Assembly (NCBI GenBank): GCA_039707655.1
Contig: CM077665.1
Coordinates: 441,935,531-441,999,530, forward strand
Source: Elymus sibiricus
Lineage: Eukaryota > Streptophyta > Magnoliopsida > Poales > Poaceae
DNA: 64,000 nucleotides
Reading direction: 5' to 3'
The notes beneath the pieces are model-generated. The model saw only the letters and a list, made by a program, of their open reading frames with translations. It was not told the DNA's origin and ran no database searches. Positions within the stretch are counted from its first letter, which is position 1, and each line of letters starts with the position of its first letter. A program made the position numbers and the translations under genes. Below are positions 47,021-57,072 of this stretch, in pieces.

Positions 47021-48532
47021 AGCCATTTTTCTAGTAGTGTTAGATCTTCTTCTAAAGACAAAGCCGATCTAATGAAACTACGTTATACCTCGGAAGGGGG
47101 TTTATCGGCACGCAGACCCTGGTCCTCCTTCTTGGCTGGCCAGTTCTCCTGCGCCTTGAACAGCGCCTTCCACAGCTTCTCCCGTGTGGTGCGGAAGAGT
47201 TGACGAATCATAGGATCATCGTCAGTCCGATAAGTCCACATAGGAGAGCCCTGGCGCTGGCAGGGGAGGATGCGCCGCAGAAGCATGATCTGGACCACGT
47301 TGGTCAGCTCGATTCCGTCCTTGATCATGGAGGCGATGCCCCTCTGCAGGTCATCCACCTCTGTGCCTGACCCCCAGTCGAGGCCCTTTCGAACCCATGA
47401 GGTCAATCTGGTTGGGGGGGGGGGCGGATCTGAATTCGGCAGGAATAGTTCCGCCCTCCTCCCTTGGCTCGGTGATGTAAAACCACTCTTTTTGACAAGT
47501 CTTGATGGTGTCGATGAAGGTGCTGGATGGCCATACTGCGCGTGGAAGCTTGCTGATGACCGCCCCGCCACAGTCTGCGTGTGCGCCTGTGACACACTTT
47601 GGCTTGATGTTGAAGATCTTGAGCCATAGTTCGAAGTGTGGTTCGACCCTCAAGAAGGCCTCGCAGACGATAATGAAGGCCGATATATGCATGAAGGAGT
47701 TCGGCGAGAGGTCGTGGAAGTCGAGTCCGTAGAAGAACATGAGGCCCCTCATGAAGGGGTGGAGCGGGAAGCTTAGTCCTCGGATGAAATGAGGAATGAA
47801 AACCACCCTCTTGTATGGTTTGGGGGTGGGGATCACCTGGCCCTCCTCCACAGCACGGTGGAAGATATTGGCGGGGAGGTAGCCGGCGTCCTTGAGGTCC
47901 CGGATGTCCTGGTCTGTGACCGTGGAAGCCTCCCACTTGCCGTTGGAGCCGGAGCTGGCCAAGGCAGAGCTCGGAGGAGGAAGGGTGGAAAACCTAGATC
48001 TGGGCTCTGGAGGCTCAGTAGATTGGGGAAGCAGGGGTGCGAATGGGAAGTGCGGATAAGCCTTGGGGTTTTCTTCCCCTTTTATTGGGCTTGTCGCCGG
48101 ATAGCCTCCCTTCACTGCGCCGTGAATCCCTCCGCTTCCCAAGACGTGCGTGCCGTTATAAGCGCATGATTAAACATATCCCGTGTGAAACGGAGCACAA
48201 TCTGTGCATTGATGGATCATGCTGATGAAAACGGCCTCAAACCGCAAATCGAGTCTTTACGACTGGTTTAGTGGTCGTGGTGGGCCATGACCTTTCATCT
48301 GAAAGGTCGTCAGAGAGCACTATTTACTCCTTGACGTTTGGCCTTCAGGGCCGAGTTATTCATGATGTTCGGACGATCTATGATCGGGAAAATTACACGT
48401 CGTCGGAGGCCGAACTAAAGCCTGGCCGATCATTGTTTGGAGAAAGGAACTTGCCTCGCAAGCCGAAGACTCTGATCACATGAAGCAGCTAGAGCTGGGA
48501 CCCTTGGCGTTGGAGGCTAGTTCGGGGGCTAC

Positions 48533-49003
48533 TGAGGGAGTCCTGGATTAAGGGGTCCTCGGGAGGCCGACCTATGGCTTATGGGCCGGACTGTATGGGC
48601 CGTTTGCCGAGCACTGGATTGATCGAAGACCCTGTCTCCAGGAAGGAAGCTTCAAGGATCATGGCGTATTCTCCACGTTTGGAGTAGTGAATAGGCATGT
48701 TTATCCCTTCGACGTGTAACCGACCATGTGTAAACCCTAGGTACCCTCGGCGTCTATATAAGCCGGAGGGTTTTAGGTTGTAGGCCAACAGAACTCATCT
48801 AGGGTTTTAGTCATACGATCTCGAGGTAGATCAACTCTGTAACACATATATCATCAATATAATCAAGCAGGACGTAATGTATTACCTCCGTAGGAGGGCC
48901 CGAACCTGGGTAAAATACTGTCCCCTTCGTCTCCTGTTACCATCGATTCTAGTCTCACAGCTCGGGACCCCCTACCCGAGATCCACCGGTTTTGACACCG
49001 ACA
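48533..49003 (+). repeat. Right (3') LTR of the composite element
   Basis: TGAGGGAGTCCTGGATTAAG to GTTTTGACACCGACA, 471 bases, preceded by the polypurine tract ttcgggggctac. It matches the left LTR in inverse orientation without the 204-bp duplication. A TATA-like tctatataagccgg lies at 48753-48766. Confidence 0.88.
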
Positions 49004-49199
49004 GCAAGGAAATGGATTGGCAAAGCTTCAAGCAAGAGGACTCTACATTTTACTTTGTGAGAAATCACCTTGAGTCCATAGGAAAGCCAATACTATTAAA
49101 AGGGGGTAAGGTACTGTTGGTGAACAAGATGCTCCACGTGCCCAAGTGATAGTCACCAAAAACACCCACAAACTCTTCCACAAAAGTCTGTCCAAGCCT

Positions 49200-49530
49200 A
49201 TCATGAAAATCGGTGTAACCAACTTTTTCCACTCGGTCTCACCGATTCCCACCTCAGACAGACCCATGCCAAACCCTAGCTCTTCGGTGCAACCGATTCT
49301 GCTTCGGTGCCACCGAGTTCAGCTTGCCAACTTTCTGTTACCTCGATTCTTAAATTCGGAATTTCCGAGATTTTGGATCGGCGTCACCGAGTTTTGGAAA
49401 CTGATTGTTGGTCACCTAATCGGTACCGCCGAGATCTATGTATCGGTCTCACCGAGATTCAAAAGTTGCTACCTTTGGAGCAACTCGGTACCACTGAGTT
49501 TTATACTTCGGTGTCGCCAAGTTGGTCACT
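49200..49530. repeat. Array of CGGTnnCACCGAG-type words in the solo LTR
   Basis: Recurring near-palindromes: actcggtctcaccgatt, ttcggtgccaccgagtt, atcggcgtcaccgagtt, atcggtaccgccgaga, atcggtctcaccgaga, actcggtaccactgagtt and ttcggtgtcgccaagtt. Seven to nine copies in about 330 bases. Confidence 0.7.
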
Positions 49531-50626
49531 TTAGGTGTAATGGTTGGATTTTTGGGAATGCCTATATATACCCCTTCACCACCACCCACTCGAAAGAGAA
49601 GCACTCAGAACTATTCCATACTTGCCCCATCCAATTTTCTGAGAGAGAGCCACCTACTCATGTGTTGAGATCAAGCTATTCCACTCCATCCATATGAATC
49701 TTGATCTCTAGCCTCCCCAAGCTGCTTTCCACCAAATCAATCTCTTCCACCAAAGCCAAATCTGTGAGAGAGTGATTGTGTGTTGAGGAGTCTATCATCT
49801 TGAAGCATAAGAGCAATGAGGTCATCGACACTACCGAGCCTATTACCTTTTGGAGGGTGGTGCCTCCTAGATTGGTTAGATGTCGCTTGGGAGCCTCTTA
49901 CTTCGTGTTGTGGAGTTGAACCAAGAAGTTTGTACGGGCAAGGAGATCGCCTACTTCGTGAAGATCTACCCATAGTGAGGCTAGTCCTTCGTGGACGGAA
50001 GCCGTTATGGAATAGTCAAGGTTGCTACTTCGTGGACCCTTATGGGTGGAGCCCTCCGTGGACTCTCGCGACTGTTACCCTCCGTGGGTTGAAGACTCCA
50101 CAAACGTGGACGTACGATAGCACCACCTATCGGAACCACGGGAAAAATCTTCGTGTCTCCAAATTGCGTTTGATCTTCCTCCCTACCCTCTACTTGATAT
50201 GCTTGTCTTTACTTTCCGCTGCTATACTCTTAGACATGCATGTGTAGGGTGTACTTGAATTGCTATAATTGCTAAAATATTCCAACACTTAAAATTGGGA
50301 AAAGGTAGAATTTTTATTTGCTCAAGTAGTCTAATCACCCCCCCTCTAGACATACTTTTGATCCTACAGTCATCGCATGGGGGTAGAAAATGGAGGAAAT
50401 TAGCCCGGGAAATAACAGAGATGAATTCAGACGCATCCAGGTGAAGTTTGCTACCATCCTCAACAAGGATGTCATCGACCATGCCGGGGTTTTCAACGGC
50501 GGCGCACCTTCCGGCCCGGAGGAGATAAAAGCTCGCCTTCGGAAGCAGGGGCTTGATGCTGACGGTCCTGTGTCTATCGCGGATCCGGCGAAGAAATACG
50601 ATAATGATCCTTATGCCGATATGTAA

Positions 50627-51123
50627 TAGGATAGTGTCAGCTACCAATGCTGTTGGTTCTACAATACTGCTAGCTCGATCAACTACATGTTCGTGTGGTT
50701 TTGTGTTATAGTACTTCAAAACTTGATCACTAGCTATCTTAACTAATTATTTAAGCACTATCTACGAATCTAAAATGTCTTTCAATTGCCTTTATTTGTT
50801 ACCTTATTCTGCCAGGTGCCCTTTCCCGCTGTCGTGGCAGCGATTTTCTGATGCTTACAAATTAAGTAATGGTGTGCTGAGAAGATACAATGCCTGCAAT
50901 GTTTTTCAGTTATTTGTGACGTTGGAATAATGTGTACGCAATAGATACAGGTGATAATGCAGGCGTACAACATAATCCGACGCCATGGGTATTCTAAATA
51001 CTGCTGGTGTAGGCTCCAACGCCACCACTATTTTTTAACTGTGGCGCCATATTGCTGGCGTCGGGTGTCTACGCCAGCAAGGCCATTTTTTCCACACCAT
51101 AGCTAGGATTTTCTGCACTAGTG
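50627..51123. other. Right subterminal region of the large CACTA
   Basis: Follows the stop of the second CACTA gene. Contains AT-rich 3' UTR-like sequence, then acgcca/tggcgt words in both orientations at 50980-51085 and the terminal inverted repeat. No gene. Confidence 0.7.
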
Positions 51124-51126
51124 AAA

Positions 51127-51810
51127 TTGGTACCGTTATCAGTGATAATGTTGTGGGGTAGCCAAAACAGAATATCAACTTCTTCAAAAACTTGACTGCA
51201 GTCTCCGCATCACAATTACTGACTGGTTCTGGTTCAACCCACTTGGTGAATTTATCAACCGCCACGAAGAGGTGGGTTTTCTTGTCAGAAGATGGCTTGA
51301 ATGGGCCAACCATGTCAAGCCCCCAAACCACAAACGGCCAAGTAATTGGGATCATGCGCAATTCCTGAGCCGGTACATGAGCCTGTCGACCGAATTTTTG
51401 GCAACCATCGCACTTGCGCACAATCTCTTCTGCATCCGCGTGAGCCGTCAGCCAATAAAACCCATGCCAAAAAGCTTTTGCCACCAAGTATCGTGAGCCC
51501 GCATGGTGTCCACAGTCGCCAGCATGGATTTCATTAAGAATCTCTTGGCCTTATTCAGGGGAAACACATCGTTGGAACACGCCAGTGCTGCTTTGCCGAT
51601 GTAACTCGCCATTGACGATAGTCATTGATTTGGACCACCGAATTATCTGTCGAGCGATGATTTCCTCAGCTGGGAGATCGCCTCGAGTCAGATAATATGA
51701 AATAGTCCAGTCAGGAGTAGCGTGGAGAGCCGCCACCAAGTGTGCCTCCGGGTCAGGAATAGCTATGTCCTCCTCAGATGGCAATTTGACCGAAGGATTA
51801 TGAAGGACAT
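51127..51810 (-). pseudogene. Tat integrase, N-terminal part
   Basis: Zinc-binding region with HADAEEIVRKCDGCQKF, then the first catalytic Asp block (VWGLDMVGPF, VAVDKFTKWVEPEPV), running to the CACTA junction within the second Asp block at 51127. A stop (TAA, 51550s) separates the upstream linker frame (51784-51551) from this part. The remainder continues at 33859-33272. Confidence 0.85.
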
Positions 51811-52140
51811 CTAAAAAGACGTTGGGGGCGGCTTCCTCTGTGAGCCGAGTCGTGACAGAGCATCAGCCGCCTCGTTATGCCGGTGGTCTATATGATCAAC
51901 TTGATAGCCTTGAAAATGACCCGCCACATCAGAGACTGCCCGTCGGTAAGCCGCCATCAAGGGGTTCTTAGAATCCCAAGTCCCTGAAACTTGCTGAGCC
52001 ACCAAATCTGAGTCGCCCAAACACCTTACCCGGCTCAAATTCATCTCTTTAGCTATTATGAGTCCATGTAAGAGGGCCTCGTACTCAGCTACATTGTTAG
52101 TATAGGGAACATGAGCCGTAGAACATAGCAAAATTTGTCA
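51811..52140 (-). pseudogene. Second (archaeal-type) RNase H domain of the Tat element
   Basis: Frame 52131-51811 contains NNVAEYEALLHGLIIAKEMN, CLGDSDLVAQQVSG and HRHNEAADALSRLGS. These are the Glu, Asp and terminal Asp motifs of the additional RNase H that Tat-lineage elements carry between pol RNase H and integrase. It lies directly after the first RNase H with a frame break near 52140. Confidence 0.8.
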
Positions 52141-53590
52141 CCTCGTGGAGAAGACAATATAACTCCAGCCCCGAGCCCTCCAACTGTCTGGATCCATCAA
52201 AATGTATAGTCCAGTACATGTTATCTGGCCTATCTTCTGGAATCTACATCTCTGTCCAATCATTGATGAAATCCACCAGCGCTTGGGACTTGATGGCGGT
52301 TTGGGGCACATACTGCATATGGTGATCACCAAGTTCAATAGCCCACTTAGCAATCCGACCAGTGGCCTCCCGATTTTGTATGATATCACCTAGGGGTACC
52401 GAACTGACCACAGTGATTGGGTGCTCCTGGAAACAGTGCTTCAACTTCTGGCTTGCCATAAAGACTCCGAAGACCAGCTTTTGCAAATGCGGGTACTGCT
52501 TCTTGGACAAAGTTAAAACTTCGCTGACGAAGTAAACTAGGCACTGAACCGGACATTCCTTCCCTTCCTCTTTCCGCTCAACAACAACTGCCATGCTCAC
52601 CACATTGGAATTGGCAGCAATGTACAGGAGCATTGGCTCTTTGTCAGTAGGGGCGGCTAAGATGGGCGGGTTAACAAGCTGTCGCTTGAGTGCTTCAAAA
52701 GCTTCATTAGTGGCATCAGTCCATTTAAAATCGCCTGTCTTTTTCAGCAGATGATAAAAAGGAATAGCTTTTTCTCCCAGGCGGCTTATGAACCGGCTTA
52801 AAGCTGCAATGTGACCCGCCAAGCGTTGAACCTGATTTATATTTGTCGGCTCAGCCAGCGAAGTCACCGCCTTGATCTTGTTCGGGTTAGCTTTGATGCC
52901 TCGCTCGGAAACTAGGAATCCCAATAATTTTCCTGCATGAACACCAAAAACGCACTTGGTCGGGTTAGGTTTCATGTGGTACACCCAAAGGTTATCAAAC
53001 GTCTCCTTGATATCATCCAGGAGCGTCTCCTTCTTCTGAGATTTCACCATGATATCATCGACATAAGCATGAACATTGCGCCCAATCTGCGGTTGAAGAC
53101 AATTCTGGAGGCAGCGCTGGTAAGTCGCCCCCGCACTCTTAAGCCCAAAAGGCATAGAAACATAGCAGAAGGCACCAAAAGGAGTGATGAAAGTCGTCTT
53201 CTCCTGATCCTCAATAGCCATCTTGATCTGGTGATAGCCGGAGTATGCATCTAGGAAGCACAGACTCTCACAACCCGCCATAGAGTCAATGATCTGATCG
53301 ATATGTGGGAGAGCGAAAGGATCCTTCGGACAAGCTTTGTTGAGATCTGTGTAATCAACACACATGCGCCAAGTGCCGTTCTTTTCAGAACAAGCACCGG
53401 GTTAGCCAACCATTCAGGGTGGAAAACTTCGACGATAAACCCGACAACTAGGAGCCGGGCTACCTCTTCCCCGATGGCCTTGCGCCTCTCCTCGTTAAAA
53501 TGATGAAGGTATTGGCATACTGGTTTCATCTTTCGATCCACATTAAGGTGGTGCTCAGCGAGTTCTCTCGGGACTCCAGGCATGTCAGAA
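52141..53590 (-). pseudogene. Tat reverse transcriptase and RNase H
   Basis: Upstream frame 53583-53375 (YLHHFNEERRKAIGEEVARL, FHPEWLANPVLVLK) is separated by a single-base deletion in an A-run near 53380 from the main frame 53365-52244. The main frame carries DLNKACPKDPFALPHIDQII, MPFGLKSAGATYQR, the catalytic AYVDDIMVKS and the tether/RNase H region (LVYFVSEVLTLSKKQYPHLQK). Catalytic Asp pair is intact, but the upstream frameshift breaks the polyprotein. Confidence 0.88.
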
Positions 53591-53712
53591 GGTTTCCATG
53601 CAAAGATGTCCCGATTCTCACGGATGAACTCGATGAGCGCGCTTTCCTATTTGGGATCCAAGCCACTCCCAATAGTGAACTGCTTGGATGAATTGCCTGG
53701 CATGAAATCGAT

Positions 53713-54996
53713 CTACTTTGTATCTTCAGCCGGCTTAAACTTGAGTGAAGGCTCCGACTCAGTATTGGGCTTTTTGAGGGGGCTCATATCGTCCGGGTCA
53801 ACATTGGCGGTATAGAACTTCAATTCCTCAGCCGCGCAGGCCGACTCGGCGTAAGCCGCATCTCCTTCCTCGCACTCCTGAGCTATCTTCCGGCTTCCAT
53901 CCACGGTAATGGTGCCTTTCAGTCCAGGCATCTTGAGCTTGAGATAGACATAACAAGGCCGGGCCATGAAACGAGCATAAGCCGGTCGCCCAAAGAGGGC
54001 GTGATAAGGGCTCTTTATCTTGACCACCTCAAACATCAGAGGCTCGCATCTGTAATTGTGCTCATTAATGAAAGCGACGTCAAGCTTGATCCGCCCGATT
54101 GGATAAGCTGACTTTCTGGGAACAATCCCATGAAACACCGTCGTTGAAGGAAGCAGCTTGCTCTCAAATTGGTTCATTCGGCGAAAAGTTTCGTAATATA
54201 AGATGTTTATGCTACTGCCTCCATCCATAAGGACCTTGGACAAAGTGTAACCGCCAACTTGAGGTGCTACCACCAAAGCCAAACCGCTAGGGTTGTCAAC
54301 CTGGGAGGGATGATCCTCCCTGCTCCAGGTAATCGACTGTTCAGACCAGTTGAGATACCTGGGAACTGCTGGCTCAGCCATGTTGATGGCTCTACTCTTG
54401 ACCTTACTCTCTTGCTTGCAAGTACTAGTGGTGAAGACATGGTACTGGCCGCTATTCAGGTGCTTGGGATTGCTTTGGAAGAGTTGGTTACTATGCTGCT
54501 GATTGCCTTGGCCAAAAAGTTGTCCACCACCATTGCCTCCCTGCTGATGAAATTCAGCTCCTGAGCCGCCCTGTTGCAAGCCAGAGCCGCCCGATGCTCC
54601 AGCCGTGGATGGGGCCTGGGCCACCGTGGTTCCTGCTGTAGGGACAGCAACTTGACGAGGGGACTCATGAACCTCCTCGAGGATCTTGGTCTCGTGACGC
54701 CGGCCAGTTTGACGTCGGCCGGGTTGGGCGCGCTGAGCTGGCTCGATGACATTGGTGCAGATGTCCGACTCGGGCACCGATGCGCCGATCTGGCCGATGA
54801 AGACGTGGATCTTACCAAAGGGGACCCGGTACCCGTACTCAATCGAGTCGGCCTCGGGGCCCCAGCCTGAGTCGCCGATGTAGATCTTGCCATGGTGGCT
54901 CTTGGTCATCCGGCCGACCGTGAATCCCCCGAACCCTAGAAGGGGTCCCTTCGAGAACTCAACTCCACCGGGCAAGAGCCCCACGGTGGGCGCCAA
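53713..54996 (-). CDS. Tat gag remnant and aspartic-protease-like region
   Basis: A 427-codon frame beginning just inside the 5' LTR. The first 130 residues are leader-derived and carry no gag core; a glutamine/glycine-rich stretch follows (HQQGGNGGGQLFGQGNQQ). From about residue 230 comes the protease-like domain: LMDGGSSINILYYETFRRM and SPYHALFGRPAYARFMARP. The DGGS form of the active site is usual for this lineage. Most of gag has been lost by deletion, so the element could not have packaged itself. Confidence 0.75.
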   Translation of the reverse strand: MAPTVGLLPGGVEFSKGPLLGFGGFTVGRMTKSHHGKIYIGDSGWGPEADSIEYGYRVPFGKIHVFIGQIGASVPESDICTNVIEPAQRAQPGRRQTGRRHETKILEEVHESPRQVAVPTAGTTVAQAPSTAGASGGSGLQQGGSGAEFHQQGGNGGGQLFGQGNQQHSNQLFQSNPKHLNSGQYHVFTTSTCKQESKVKSRAINMAEPAVPRYLNWSEQSITWSREDHPSQVDNPSGLALVVAPQVGGYTLSKVLMDGGSSINILYYETFRRMNQFESKLLPSTTVFHGIVPRKSAYPIGRIKLDVAFINEHNYRCEPLMFEVVKIKSPYHALFGRPAYARFMARPCYVYLKLKMPGLKGTITVDGSRKIAQECEEGDAAYAESACAAEELKFYTANVDPDDMSPLKKPNTESEPSLKFKPAEDTK

Positions 54997-54997
54997 T

Positions 54998-55547
54998 TGT
55001 CATGGTTTTGTCACGGCAGATGTCCTCGTGTAAGGACTTAGGTGTGAGGCCATCGCCGCTAGGTGGCGACTCAAAGGGTTTAAACGGGAACTGGAGACAA
55101 GTTTACCCAGGTTCGGCCCCTCCAATGGAGGTAATAACCTATGTCCTGCTTTGTGTCTATATTAATGATGATCTCGATTACAAGGGCGCGGAATCGCTAA
55201 TCTAGCTTTCGAGGGTGTGTAACTTAATCTTTCGGCTCTAGGGGCTCACCTTTATATACAGGTCGAGACCCTAGGTTTTACAACAGAGTCCAAGCCATGT
55301 TACAACTCGTAACCTATTGTGTCTCTAACATGCCTAGCCTCTCAAGCAAGGAATCTTCTGGTGTCTTCTCCCTTGTGGGCCTTGAGTCGCCGTCTCCACG
55401 CGCTTGGTCCGCCCGGCGGCTTGCTTAATCACCGCCTTGCTTGCCTTGTCTTCATGGCACGGCACATCTTGAGCATAGCTCCAGAGCCGCCACTTCATTG
55501 ACCCGGCCCAATAGGACAGGTTATACCGCGGGGTTATATCCCCGACA
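54998..55547 (-). repeat. Tat-element 5' LTR
   Basis: 550 bases, TGTCGGGGATATAACCCCGC to ...ACAAAACCATGACA in minus sense, followed by the primer-binding-like TTGGCGCCCACCGTGGGG. Pair of 26823-27372. acatt follows at 55548-55552. Confidence 0.9.
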
Positions 55548-55552
55548 ACATT

Positions 55553-56448
55553 AGAGATAAGTTTATCCCTCAGTGAGAACCAAGGTTATTGAACCAATAG
55601 GAGAACAAAGCAAACTCCCTTCGACAACACCAACACACACAAAACCAAACACTTGCACCCAACGCGGGCAAGAGGGTTGTCAAGCCCCATGATGAGCTCA
55701 CTACTTGCGAACATTAAATCTTGATAGAGATGGATGATATAAAAGAAAAATAAAATAACAGTAAATAAATTGCAGCAAAGTATTTTTAGGGTTTTAGTAT
55801 TTATGATTAAGTAGACCCAGGGGCCATAGTTTTCGTTAGAGGCTTCTCTCTTGAACATAGCATATGGTGGGTAGACAAATTACTGTCAATTGACAGAATT
55901 GCCCATAGTTATGACATGTTATTCATGGAAATGATCATGTATATAGGAATCACGTCCATAAACAAGTAGACTAAACGGTCCTACATCTACTACTATTACT
56001 CCACCAATAGACCGAAACGATTCTGCATCTATGGTATTAAGTTCATGACAAATAGAGTAATGCTTGGAGCAAGGTGACATGATGTAGACAAAGTAAGACA
56101 AGCAATATGTTGAGACCCTGTTGTTTTATCCTTAATGGCAACAATACAAATATGTGTCTTGTCCCTTCCTATCACTGGGATATAGAGCACCGCAAGATTG
56201 AACCCATTACAACACACCACTCCCGCTGAAGATAAATCAATCTAGTTGGCGAAACCAAACCGGAAGATCGAAGAGAAATACGAAGCTATAACAATCATGC
56301 ATAATAGAATTCATAAAATACTCAATTACTTTCAATGAATAATCTGATCATAAACCCACAATTCATTGGATCCCAACAAACACACCGCAAAAGAGGATTA
56401 CATCGGATAGATCACCGCGAAGATCACGGTGAATATGGTAATGAAGAT

Positions 56449-56500
<52 letters not shown>

Positions 56501-57072
56501 TCTAGGTACTAGCTATGGATCCATAGGTCTGTGGTGGACTACTCACACATCATCATGGAGGCAACAAGGTTGATGAAGAAGGCCTCCGTGATCGATTTCC
56601 CCTCCGACAGAGTACCAGAAAAAGGTCTCCAGCTGGGCTCCCATTGGAAGAGAGACTTGCGGCGGCGTAAAAAGTGTTTAGGGTGGCTCTCTGTTGGTTT
56701 CCCGATTTTAGAGAATTTATGGAGGTGGACTTAGGCTAGACGGAGACACGAGGGACCCATAAGGTAACAGAGCGCGCCCTGTTGCTTTGCCGTCTCCTTG
56801 CTTTGCATCTAGTCTCCTCCGGAATCTTAAAGGGTCTCTTTTTTCCAGAAAATAATCATCAAAAAGTTTCGTAGTGTTTGGACTTCGTTTTGTACCGATC
56901 TCCTGGAAAACCAAAAACAGAAAGAAAACAACAATTGGCACTAGGCACTGGGTTAATAGGTTAGTTCCCAAAAATGATATAAAATAGCATATAATTGCAT
57001 ATAAAGCATCCAAGATTGATAATATAATAACATGGAACAATAAAAAATTATTGACACGTTGGAGACGTATCA
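55553..57072 (-). repeat. Athila-type LTR, main part
   Basis: Continues the 58-base piece at 26765-26822 after the Tat insertion. In minus sense it starts at 57072 TGATACGTCTCCAACG-like. It includes a (GA)n microsatellite at 56453-56493 (tract of about 20 GA). LTR length without insertion is about 1.58 kb. Confidence 0.8.

Larger units (their letters stand above)
45070..47039. mobile_element. Non-autonomous CACTA element, 1.97 kb, TSD tta
   Basis: Ends CACTACTAGAAAAAGGCC and, inverted, CACTACTAGAAAAATGGC; flanked by tta at 45067-45069 and 47040-47042. The homologous intron in the left arm (39402-39473) reads gcgcttagatcttc without the element, confirming the 3-base duplication. Both ends carry dense inverted words (ggcgcacc...ggtgcgcc). 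The interior holds a purine-rich minisatellite and a duplicated AT-rich block. No coding capacity. Confidence 0.93.
42714..48142 (-). pseudogene. Antisense gene, right arm, near-complete exon set
   Basis: Minus-strand exons: about 47970-47083 (domain core as in the left arm; the start codon reads TTG instead of ATG, and a C-run of 11 against 6 near 47417 shifts the frame), 45053-44627, 44560-44027, 43793-43672 and 43610-42714. The last encodes a 297-codon frame: a long Glu/Lys/Ala coiled coil (AKEIEKLKAELEKAKQEALV), then a globular part (FWAQFEAPERPPLLVEKLKQ, LCIRLWPNEPLPGSYFGLVQ). Exon 3 has a stop at 44278. A CACTA element sits in intron 1 (45070-47039). Function of such proteins is not known. 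Confidence 0.7.
36762..49003. mobile_element. Composite Tat-type Gypsy element with a large inverted repeat
   Basis: Order on the plus strand: 12 bases identical to an LTR 3' end (ttgacaccgaca, 36762-36773), inverted leader (36776-37288), inverted LTR (37289-37962), inverted copy of the antisense gene (38360-40396), sense gag C-terminus and protease (40397-41454), non-coding region, antisense gene on the minus strand (48142-42714), polypurine tract TTCGGGGGCTAC, LTR in plus orientation (48533-49003). Right flank is gcaag; no matching left duplication is visible, so the left end is truncated or rearranged. No reverse transcriptase or integrase is present. Confidence 0.8.
36602..50368 (+). mobile_element. 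Solo LTR (Gypsy-type) carrying the composite element, TSD gtcat
   Basis: Left piece 36602-36761 starts TGAAAGCACATTTGCTCCC. Right piece 49004-50368 ends CACCCCCCCTCTAGAC...GATCCTACA. Flanked by gtcat at 36597-36601 and 50369-50373. Without its insertion it is about 1.5 kb. Its start is related to that of the LTR at 17566-20329 (shared GGTTTTGGTAATT and GACTAATG-like words). No internal sequence of its own remains. The family could be Sabrina-like; I did not verify this. Confidence 0.85.
35914..50626 (+). pseudogene. CACTA second gene, Ulp1/protease-like C-terminus, split by the solo LTR
   Basis: Exon 35914-36182 (MFNQTNDAHDSSSTHSAHGG, acidic, donor GTAAGT), then from acceptor 36280 a frame with VVDEALFDYTRREGVIRDGY and DFCCMQQPGNSNIDGYYIVHHM up to 36600. 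It continues after the solo LTR at 50374 with DEFRRIQVKFATILNKDV to a stop at 50626. This order resembles the protease-like C-terminal domain of the second protein of plant CACTA elements. The position where Ulp1-type proteases carry a catalytic cysteine before the GYY motif reads Asp here. A TAG follows the rejoined site (50383-50385) and a stop occurs in the 36281-36380 part, so it is a pseudogene unless spliced differently. Confidence 0.6.
33860..51123 (+). mobile_element. CACTA element, 17.3 kb with nested insertions, TSD aaa
   Basis: Ends CACTAGTAGAGAAATGGCTAG at 33860 and, inverted, CACTAGTGCAGAAAATCC at 51123; flanked by aaa at 33857-33859 and 51124-51126. Subterminal stretches contain many tggcgt/acgcca words on both strands (33890-34165, 35230-35310, 50980-51085). 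It carries two genes on the plus strand: a transposase-associated-domain gene (34433-34947) and a protease-like gene (35914-36600 continuing at 50374). No transposase catalytic core is visible. About 3.5 kb once the solo LTR and its contents are removed, so a deletion derivative. Confidence 0.9.
26823..55547 (-). mobile_element. Tat-lineage Gypsy element, minus orientation, host of further insertions
   Basis: Two 550-base LTRs at 26823-27372 (3') and 54998-55547 (5') in the same orientation, flanked by an exact acatt duplication at 26818-26822 and 55548-55552. In minus sense: primer-binding-like TTGGCGCCCACCGTGGGGC next to the 5' LTR, protease, reverse transcriptase with RNase H, a second RNase H, integrase, a plus-strand antisense gene, a GGGGCC polypurine tract, 3' LTR. 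Two RNase H domains and an antisense frame downstream of pol are known hallmarks of Tat elements. gag is almost entirely missing. The 17.3-kb CACTA element sits in the integrase. Without nested insertions the element is about 11.5 kb. Confidence 0.9.

Noticed and set aside
56453..56493. GA microsatellite as a regulatory GAGA element
   Set aside because: A second GA tract sits at the matching place in the other LTR (62331-62360), so it is an ordinary feature of this LTR family rather than a site acquired here.
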